The position numbers and the translations under genes were made by a program. A stretch of DNA of 64,000 nucleotides from contig CM030364.1 of assembly GCA_017893485.1 (NCBI GenBank), positions 44,014,109 to 44,078,108 on the forward strand, written 5' to 3'. Below the pieces are notes generated by a model that made no database searches, was not told where the DNA came from, and worked only from the letters and a program-made list of their open reading frames with translations. Position 1 is the first letter of the stretch; the number at the start of each line of letters is the position of its first letter. Shown piece by piece: positions 56,541 through 64,000 of the stretch. The DNA is from Hemerocallis citrina. Taxonomy: Eukaryota; Streptophyta; Magnoliopsida; Asparagales; Asphodelaceae.

Positions 56541-57413
56541 AGATTCAGAGATTCAGAAGATGTTGCAGCAGGTTTCAGCAGGCAAGCTATCAGAGTTTCA
56601 TGTCTAAGATGGAGTTCTATGGATGGGTGAGAGGTTGTGTGTTTCGGATAATGCAGATTTAAGAGAGAGTATCTTACAGGAAGCACACAGTACCATGTTA
56701 TCAGTACATCCTAGAGGCACAAAGATGTACAAGGACATCAAACAGTACTTTTGGTGGTCTTGTATGAAGAGGGATGTGGTACATTTTGTGGGGAGGTGTC
56801 TGACTTATCGGCAGATCAAAGCAGAAAATCAGAGACCTGGAGGTTTGTTGCAACCGTTGTCCATTCCGGAGTGAAAATGGGAGAATATCAGTATGGATTT
56901 CATCACGGGTTTGCCGAGGAGTTCGAAGAGCAATGGCTCGATTTGGTTATTGTGGACCGTTTGACTAAGTCGGCTCACTTTTTGGCCATGAAGATTACTT
57001 GGTCGTTGGAGAAATTGGCAGAGCTGTACATTGGTGAGATTGTGAGGCTTCATGGAATTTCTGTGTCAATTATTTCCGACAGGGATGCAAGGTTCACTTC
57101 AAGGTTTTGGAAGAGCCTACAAGCAGCTTTGGGCACCAGAACTGATTTCAGTACCGCTTTTCATCCACAGACCGATGGTCAAACTGAGAGGGTGAATCGA
57201 GTGCTGGAAGATATGTCGAGGGCTTGTGTTATGGATTTCGGTGATAGCTAGGAGAGATACTTGGCATTGGTTGAGTTTGCTTATAACAACAGTTACCATG
57301 CGAGTATCGGGATGGCTCCGTATGAGGCTTTGTACGGGCAGAGGTGCAGGATGCCTGTTTGTTGGTATGAGGTTGGCGAGAGGCAGATGTTTGGGCCTGA
57401 GATCGTGCAGTAG
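56541..57413 (+). pseudogene. T2 integrase core
   Basis: Zinc-binding part (HSTMLSVHP..KMYKDI, then RCLTYRQIKAE, with Tyr replacing the second zinc Cys) and DDE core ([34 protein letters not shown]). Stops include a TGA for Trp at ~56872 and a TAG for Trp at 57249. A frameshift lies near 56940. Confidence 0.88.
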
Positions 57414-57932
57414 ATGTCAGAGCAGATTGAGTTGATTCGCAAGAGGTTGGTTGAAGCTCAAAGTCGGCAGAAGAGTTATGCAGATTCTCAAAGAAGAGAC
57501 TTAGAGTTTGAGGTTGGGGATGCAGTTTTCCTCAAGGTGTCTCCGACCAAAGAAGTGATTAGGTTTGGTAAGGGAGACAAGTTGGTGCCAAGGTATATTG
57601 GGCCATACAGAATTGTGGAGCGGATTGGCAAGACGGCATATAGATTGGAGCTTCCTGAGGAGTTGGCACAGCTGTATGATGTGTTCCATGTGTCGTTGTT
57701 GAAGAAGTATGTGCCAGATCAGAGTCATCAGTTGGTAGAAGTTCCTAAAGGTTTGCAGGTGAACTTGTGTTACAAGGAACAGCCGGTAGAGATTGTTGAC
57801 CGTAGGGAGAAGGTTCTAAGGAGGAAGGTGATAACTATGGTCAAGGTGTTGTGGAGGAATCAGCAGTTCGAGGAGGCTACTTGGGAGCCAGAGGATCGCA
57901 TGCAGAAGAATTTCCCTGAGCTTTTTGTATGA
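57414..57932 (+). pseudogene. T2 integrase C-terminus with chromodomain
   Basis: 172 open codons after a TAG at 57411: EVGDAVFLKVSPTKE, GPYRIVERIGKTAYRL, then the chromodomain PVEIVDRREKVLRRK..WRNQQFEEATWEPE. Matches the T1 piece at 2057-1572 almost throughout. Confidence 0.88.
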
Positions 57933-58125
57933 TTGTATTTTCTTATATGTGATTGTAATTCTTTTGTATGACTATACCTTTGAGTTGAGTTGTATTTCTT
58001 CTATTTGATTATGTTCTCATATGTGATCGTATTCGACTATGTTTCCATTTATGAGATATTGCATTCCTTTGTTGGTATGTTTGTTTGAACCCTATTAGTA
58101 GTAGTTCTGAGAACAAAACTCTTCT

Positions 58126-58138
58126 AAGGAGGGAGTGA
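58126..58138 (+). other. T2 polypurine tract
   Basis: AAGGAGGGAGTGA directly before the 3' LTR start TGTAGTACC. Confidence 0.85.
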
Positions 58139-61100
58139 TGTAGTACCCCGTATTTTTAAATACTATTTTTGAGATTAGAAAATGAATTAAAATGATTTTT
58201 GGTGATTTAATAAATGTTCATTTAGGAATTTATCTTTTAGACGTGCGAATGTTGTCTTTGAAAGCTTAAAGCCAAAAATTATTTTGGGGAAACTCATTAT
58301 TTATTATTTGAGATTATTCGTGATTTTTCTAGATTTTTTTCTGATAATTATTGGACTTATTCCAAATATTTCAAAAAGAATGACTTTTGTGCAAAATTAC
58401 CAATGGGGTGAAAACTCCATATTTTTAGATTTTTAGGCTAGATATAATGCCTTGTCAATTTAGGTATAACGATTTTACCTTTTGTTTCAACATATCCGAT
58501 TTATTTTACAAGTTTTGATAAAAGATGATCTTTTCGCAAAATTTTCTATTTTAAAGGGTGAAAGTGCAAAACTGTTTTTCTGGATTTTCCTACAGAGCCG
58601 GCTGATGCTGGAGGGGATCTTTTTTATTTTTGAACTTGATTAAATTGGTTTTTAACTAATTTCCAGTTAAAGATCTAATTATGTGAAAGGATATTTTAAA
58701 ATGAGTATTTTGCAAAAGTTTTCTAAAACCCTAGAATCTTAAATCCCGGACTATATAGGGTTTTGTGCAGCCGTCTTTTGCTGTACAACACGGAAAATTT
58801 CTTATTTCTTATTCTTTTGGATTTCAAAGGAGGAGATCTTGGATTTCTTGCGAATGAGGAGCTTTTCTTATTTTTCTATTCATCTTCGTTCGATCTCTTC
58901 AACAAGGTGAGTGATATATTTCTTTTGTTTCGTTCTTTAAATGATGTATGCGGTGTTTCATCTCCTAGAAATCATGCTAGGGTTTGGGTATTAATATAGA
59001 TGTTGGATTGATGGTTAAAAATTGGATTTTTGTGAAAAACTTAATTATTTATGAGTATAATTTTATGTGGATGATTTGAAAATGTTGAACGGCCTATTAT
59101 AGATCATGGGTAGGATATTTCTTGGGGATGGATGTTGACCTGATAAAGTGTGGTGATTGTCATGCATAGATTGAATAAAGATGAGATTTTTATTACCCTT
59201 GAGTAATGGGTGAATGCAATTGATATGGTAATGTTAAATTTGTTTATGACCATGAGTTAATCATGGTGATTGAGTTTGAGGAACCTTGAGAAGGCTAATG
59301 AACCAAGAGATTAAGTTTTGAGAATTAAATTGTGGAAATTGATTTGGGGTTTGATGTAATATAACCAAATTGGGGATTTTGAGATTTTGGTGAAAGGTTT
59401 GTTTGCGTTTGGATTTCGTAAACCCTGAGATTTAATTCTGAATATGTTTTATTTTAATTGATGGGTTGTGAAGTTCTTCGGACAATAAACATGCACAATA
59501 TTTTTCATAAATACCTTCTATTGTGAGTTTTGAAGGAAATTGTGTTTTTATGTGTTTTCGAAGAATTTGACTATATCTCGACCTATTTAGGTATTGATAT
59601 GGTTTGAACCTGAATACGAACCTATTTCAATGAATAATTGATTCTTAAGAAACTCTATTTTGATTATATGCACAATTCATGTTTTATTGAAAGAAATCAA
59701 CAAATTGGTATTTTTATAATTTCAAGTAGTTTTGATTTGGTTTTATTGACTATTATATATCCTATAAGTCGTATTTGATCATATAAGAAATATATTTTAT
59801 GTAGAAATCATTTTCATAAAGTAAAACTCCGTATCGGTTGAAATGTGCACCAAAAAAAATTTCCAGTCTACAGGTCGACAGTCGACCGATAGTATTTTAC
59901 AGTCGACCGTCGCGACCTGGCTGCAGTGCTTTTTTAAGTTTTCTTGAAATTTCGTTCTGGACAATCGACTGATGACTTTTTACAGTCGACTGACGCTACT
60001 TAGAATTATTTTAATTGAAGTTTTGGATTTTTCGCTCTGGACAGTCGACTGATGCTTGTCTATAGTCGACTAATACTGATGTATCTTGATATATTTGAAT
60101 GTTCTTTTAAATGATTTGTTCTCTTAATGTTTTAATCTATAACTTACTATTCTATACCTTATCTTCTACTGAACATATGTTTTCAAGTTGTTTAATTAAG
60201 CAATTTATGATGGCAGATTGGTTTGGATATTTAGATCTGAGTCTCTAGAGGGTGTGTGTGACCTTAGTATACCGGTGGTTGAGATATTTGTATTTTGGGC
60301 CTGTTGAGGCATTTTAGTTGATCAGTTGTTGAGTTAAGTCCGGTAAGGTACACCAACTCTAGGAGATTCGTAAAGTAATTAAATAACTTAAATGATAAGG
60401 ACAAGCACTAGTGGTGATATGATGAATGAGAACATAGGTTATGAACCTCAGTATGGCTCGCGGTGTTAAATAATTCCCGGAATTATCCAGGTGGGAGTGA
60501 AATAGTCTCCGGAATTACCTGTGGTGTGGGATTGATCTCCGGAATTATCGGGATCAAGGCGACACTCATGTGTTATTCATGTGATGAGGTGCCATAGCTT
60601 ACGGTGTGGGGTATTCTCGAAGATTTCCAGGTGTGGTAAAATAGTCTCCGGAATTATCTGTGGATAGAGATTGACCTCCGGAATTATCGGGGCATGGGCT
60701 AATACTCACAGTGTATCTATATCTCGTAGTAATCATTGAAGTAGGATTAGTTGCATAGCAGGGGATTAAACCCTATAAAGTGGAGAATGTTAAAGGCTTG
60801 CACCGGACCTATGTAGAGTGAGATGCATAGACTGGGACAAGTACGCATTAGAGAGTTATTATATAGCATTGATATTTTCTTGACTTCGTATTATGCATGT
60901 GTTTTCGGTTTTCTACACTTGATACTTAGTCTAGCTTCACTTGATGTTTTCGTATTTCATGGTTGTTCCCTAATTCATTTACTCTTGGTTATTTCCTGTT
61001 GTTGATGAATCTATGCTCTATTTATGTTGTTTGTTTTTATGTCACTCACACTGTTATGGCTAACCCCTTAAGTTTTGGGTGTTAGAGTTATCTCTAGCCT

Positions 61101-61379
61101 CATATTTTACAGGTGAATACCTATAGATTGGGATTTGGATGCTTGAGTTAAAGTGATGTAATGGATTGTGTGATTTTGTAAAAGAAAGTGTTGTAAAGAA
61201 AGAAAGTTTGTAATTCAAGGTGTATGTATTCCATTGTGCTATATAAATATTATTGTAATAAAATTTTGAGAAAAATTCTATAGGCATTTTGGGTTGTGTT
61301 TAATATTACATTTGAAGTTGATGCTGGGAACTATGCCACGTGTTTCTGAGATATCATATCGGAAATTCGGGGCGCTACA
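58139..61379 (+). repeat. T2 3' LTR (3241 bp)
   Basis: TGTAGTACCCCG to GGCGCTACA. Same internal layout as the 5' LTR, with small indels and many substitutions. The TCCGGAATTA module is slightly expanded near 60465-60700. Confidence 0.93.
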
Positions 61380-61384
61380 CCTTG

Positions 61385-61774
61385 TTCCCTTACTATCTGC
61401 TTTTCACTACTTGTTGTCCGTACTTGCTCTAAGGACAAATTATTCTTTCTTTTTAGATGAACAAGTACAGGTGCAAAAGGAGAATTACCAGAAGGCATTG
61501 GTGAGCAGTTCTTCTACAATTGGAGCAGGAGCTTGCCAGAAGGTATTTGTTGTTTATTTCCAGTTGTTGGTTTTTAAATTGAACTGTTGCATGTTTAGTC
61601 TAAGTATTTGTTTATGTGATTATGTATTTATGTTTGGTTGTGATTATTTCCTTGTCATGTTATTGAGTTAAGACTGATACAGCATATGGATGATATGAGT
61701 TGGCGTACTTATATCATTCGTCGGGCCTCAATTACGTGCCTGTGTTTCCGTATTCTGGGAAGCGAAGCGTGACA
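61385..61774 (+). repeat. T3 5' LTR, segment 3 (LTR 3' end)
   Basis: Continues T3 after T2. It ends GAAGCGTGACA, followed ten bases later by a PBS-like site. Joining the three segments gives a ~3.15 kb LTR, in line with T1 and T2. An exon-like island with a pyrimidine-rich acceptor (TTCTTTCTTTTTAG) and GT donor lies at 61458-61541. Confidence 0.5.
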
Positions 61775-61784
61775 GGTTTTTAGA

Positions 61785-61796
61785 GGTATCATAGCC
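61785..61796 (+). other. T3 primer binding site, degenerate
   Basis: GGTATCATAGCC, one mismatch from the Met-tRNA type GGTATCAGAGCC, after the LTR end. The T4 junction has a similarly long gap before its PBS. Confidence 0.5.
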
Positions 61797-62539
61797 AGAT
61801 TAGGGTCTAACTATGTTGGAGTTCCGCCGGTTTGGCTAATGTGTTAGTCTTGTTTGGCTCATACGTTAGTCAAGTTTGGCTCTAGCAAGTCTAACTCAAT
61901 AATATGTGCACCACGTCAATCACATGAACATGTAATAACCAACACATAATCGGGATACTCCTCTTATTTGATTCATCTTTTGATTCCTTCATATTCAGTT
62001 CCTTCATCTCTTAGTTGTTTTGCCCCTTCCATTCATTCATATTCCTTGATTTCTTACTGGGTATAATTTTTATTCTTTTGTGCCCATATTCCTTTGATTC
62101 TGGAGTTGTCCATTCTTTTCTTCCCGCTTGGTTCGTCGATCGGCATCGGTGGATCTTCAACGACATGTTCGATGCTTGTTTAATTCCTACATTACTATAA
62201 TTTTTATGATATATTTATTGTGTAAATTTGCTACCCTATATATTAATTTTCTCATTCACATTTGCATTGTACTTATGCATGTATTTCATTCCACTTTCTC
62301 CCTACTTTTATAAATCATTTTCACTACTACTATTTTGTACTATTGTATTTGATATATATAATCTATACATCTATTTTGATATTCCATTGTGTGACTTTCA
62401 ATTCCATTTCTTACCTTTCTAGTATTTTTATATCACGAATTTCAAAACATAACATCATACTTAAATTAAATGTCCACTATCCCTGTGCATATGGAAGGTT
62501 ACATCTTCCATTTTACCATTTCGGTGCAATCTAATGTCG

Positions 62540-62690
62540 AGATGGCAAATATGCAACTCGATGTCAATGGAGGCAAATTGCAACTGGATGTCGGGAAGGT
62601 AAAATGTGCAACCGAATATCCAGATGGTAACCTGCAACCTGATGTCGTGAAGGCAAACATGCAACTTGATGTTAAGGAGGCAAGATTTTC
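62540..62690 (+). repeat. Five-copy ~28-bp minisatellite
   Basis: Units of the type ATGCAACTCGATGTC..GGAGGCAAA. One frame reads through as repeated MQLDV-like peptides (62470-62718), but nothing else suggests a gene. Confidence 0.7.
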
Positions 62691-63479
62691 TACCTATTTG
62701 CTAATTGATATTTCATGACTCTTTACTTATATAATGAAACTAATGGTAAAGAAATATTTTCTTTATGACATTTTGTTTATACAATTACACTTTATGTTTC
62801 CATACAGTTTGAACTAGTATAGTTGATTTTACTCTATTTTGTGTTTACAAATTTTTTTTTTTTTTTTAATGTTAAGATTGAGTATATCAACTATGGTCTA
62901 AATTTTCGTTCTTTTGTGAATTACTATTTATTACCACCATTTTTCAATTCTTTAATGTTTTAGATTTCTCACTTACTTTTATTTCTACGTCCTAATTAAT
63001 GATTTGACGCTTACTTTATAATATTTAATGAACTCCTTTTAAGCCTTCTTGCATATTTATATTTTGGTCTATTTTGCTCATTACCCTTTAATGTGTTTTT
63101 TTGAGTATTGATTATAATGTCAACATTCACTAATTATTATATGTCCTTTACATTCATTGTTATTAATATTTTTTTTACTTAGCTAAATTTGTTCGTATTT
63201 CTATGTATTTCGACTAGTTATTTTTCCAAAACTATTTTTTTATATAACCTTTAAAGTTTGTGTTCCTTTATTTTTTGTATGGTTATCAACCTTTTGATAT
63301 TTGGGTTTTATCTCTTCCCTTTTGACTTCTTATTCTATGTGAATAGTCTTCCTATTTTCTTACGATTCAGGATTAATGGTGTATTTTGACTTCACTTTCC
63401 ATTTATATTTTATCGACTATATGTATTCCTGTTTGATTTATTTATAGAGTTGATAAGCCAAATTCTTATTTTGTTTTAT

Positions 63480-64000
63480 AATGTTATTATTACTATTATT
63501 ATTATTATTGCTATGGTTTTTATTATTATTATTGGTATCATTATTATTATTGATATTACATTGCTATTATTATTGTTGTTTTTATTATTTTATTATTGTT
63601 GTTAATATTGAATTAGCTTCATACAAAAAAAAATGTTGAACCCAAATTATATTTTGTCTTGCATTGCCTTATTTTCATGAATGTGTTGAATCCTATTCTG
63701 TCATGTATGTATGATCATTATTATCAGTATTGTTAACATTTTTAATTTTATTATTATTATTATTACCAGTATGATTATGATGATTTTTATTACTGTTATT
63801 ATTATTGCAGTTATTATTTTTAATATTATTGTTATTATTATTTTCATTATTATTGATATTATTATTTTTGTTATTAATATGTGTTGTTATTATTCTTGTT
63901 ATTATTATTGTTATTGTTATCTTATTATTGTTATTACTATTCTATTATTATTGATATTATTATTTTTATTATTAATATTTGTTGTTATTATTATTTTTGT
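63480..64000 (+). repeat. ATT/TTATTG microsatellite tract
   Basis: Imperfect (TTA/TTG)n tract running to the window edge, interrupted at 63600-63740 by non-repeat sequence. Confidence 0.9.

Larger units (their letters stand above)
50029..61384 (+). mobile_element. T2: complete but decayed Tekay-like Ty3/gypsy element
   Basis: 5' LTR 50034-53251, PBS, gag, pol, chromodomain, PPT, 3' LTR 58139-61379, flanked by the 5-bp duplication ccttg at 50029-50033 and 61380-61384. Coding regions carry over a dozen stops and several frameshifts. The LTRs differ visibly more than those of T1, so T2 is older. It is closely related to T1 in pol and gag but lacks T1's leader ORF. Confidence 0.93.
61797..64000 (+). 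other. T3 leader region, no gene seen
   Basis: AT-rich and without coding similarity I can recognise; gag would lie beyond the window. It contains a repeated TTTGGCTC(A/T) word near 61830-61880, a small minisatellite (62540-62690), a T run (~62850) and a long ATT-rich tract from 63480. Confidence 0.4.

Noticed and set aside
62470..62718. 82-codon ORF with repeated MQLDV motifs
   Set aside because: It follows a 28-bp minisatellite, with no start context or homologous domain.
63480..64000. ATT-rich tract as a possible matrix attachment region
   Set aside because: Simple-sequence composition alone is not evidence; listed only as a microsatellite.

Overview
This window is nuclear DNA of a flowering plant, probably a eudicot. 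It is almost entirely transposable elements nested in one another. I found no intact host gene, rRNA, true tRNA or CRISPR array. The plant assignment rests on chromovirus-type Ty3/gypsy pol genes, a Tat-type element with an antisense PF04195 (gypsy-type Transposase_28) ORF, plant L1 LINE, BED-type hAT, MULE and plant-mobile-domain genes, plus a captured piece of a CYP734A-like P450. No species can be named. Family names come from motifs read by eye; no database search was possible.

Layout. (1) 1-9965: T1, a minus-strand Tekay-like chromovirus with 3.27 kb LTRs; its 3' LTR is cut by the window edge. It contains gag, pol, a chromodomain and an extra 140-codon leader ORF between PBS and gag. (2) 9966-~15990: the 3' part of a plus-strand Tat-like element, into which T1 jumped, with an antisense ORF, ~70-bp 3'UTR repeats and a 3' LTR. 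(3) 16465-26475: MULE-A, with 82-84 bp TIRs and a 9-bp TSD, packed with 17-bp palindromes and split by a decayed L1 LINE (18366-25906) carrying ~15-bp TSDs. (4) 27263-32244: an inverted-repeat-flanked element holding the 5' end of a CYP734A-like P450 gene on the minus strand. It was later hit by a hAT element (27514-31019, 8-bp TSD) and a 716-bp palindromic MULE relative, MULE-B (31354-32069). (5) ~32320 to at least 42079: MULE-C, with a 913-codon MuDR-type transposase broken by one TAG, and a convergent plant-mobile-domain (PMD) pseudogene. It contains a minus-strand LTR remnant, T4 (35937-38955). (6) 42080-61774: the 5' LTR of another large element, T3, inserted in the PMD gene. That LTR was itself hit by a 5.19 kb solo LTR (44392-49577, TSD gttgt) and by T2, a complete but decayed Tekay-like element (50034-61379, TSD ccttg). 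T3 leader sequence runs off the right edge.

Themes. Three MULE families share one terminal plan: phased TIR repeats followed by arrays of CGCT-N-AGCG palindromes whose arm cores differ but stay complementary. Five very large LTRs share another plan: TATA box, GC-richer leader, then a splice donor inside the LTR. In T1 and T2 a candidate acceptor lies just before gag, so spliced RNA would express gag-pol while unspliced T1 RNA would keep the leader ORF. Most disabling stops look like C-to-T or G-to-A decay, with CAG-to-TAG especially common, as expected of CHG-methylated silenced DNA.
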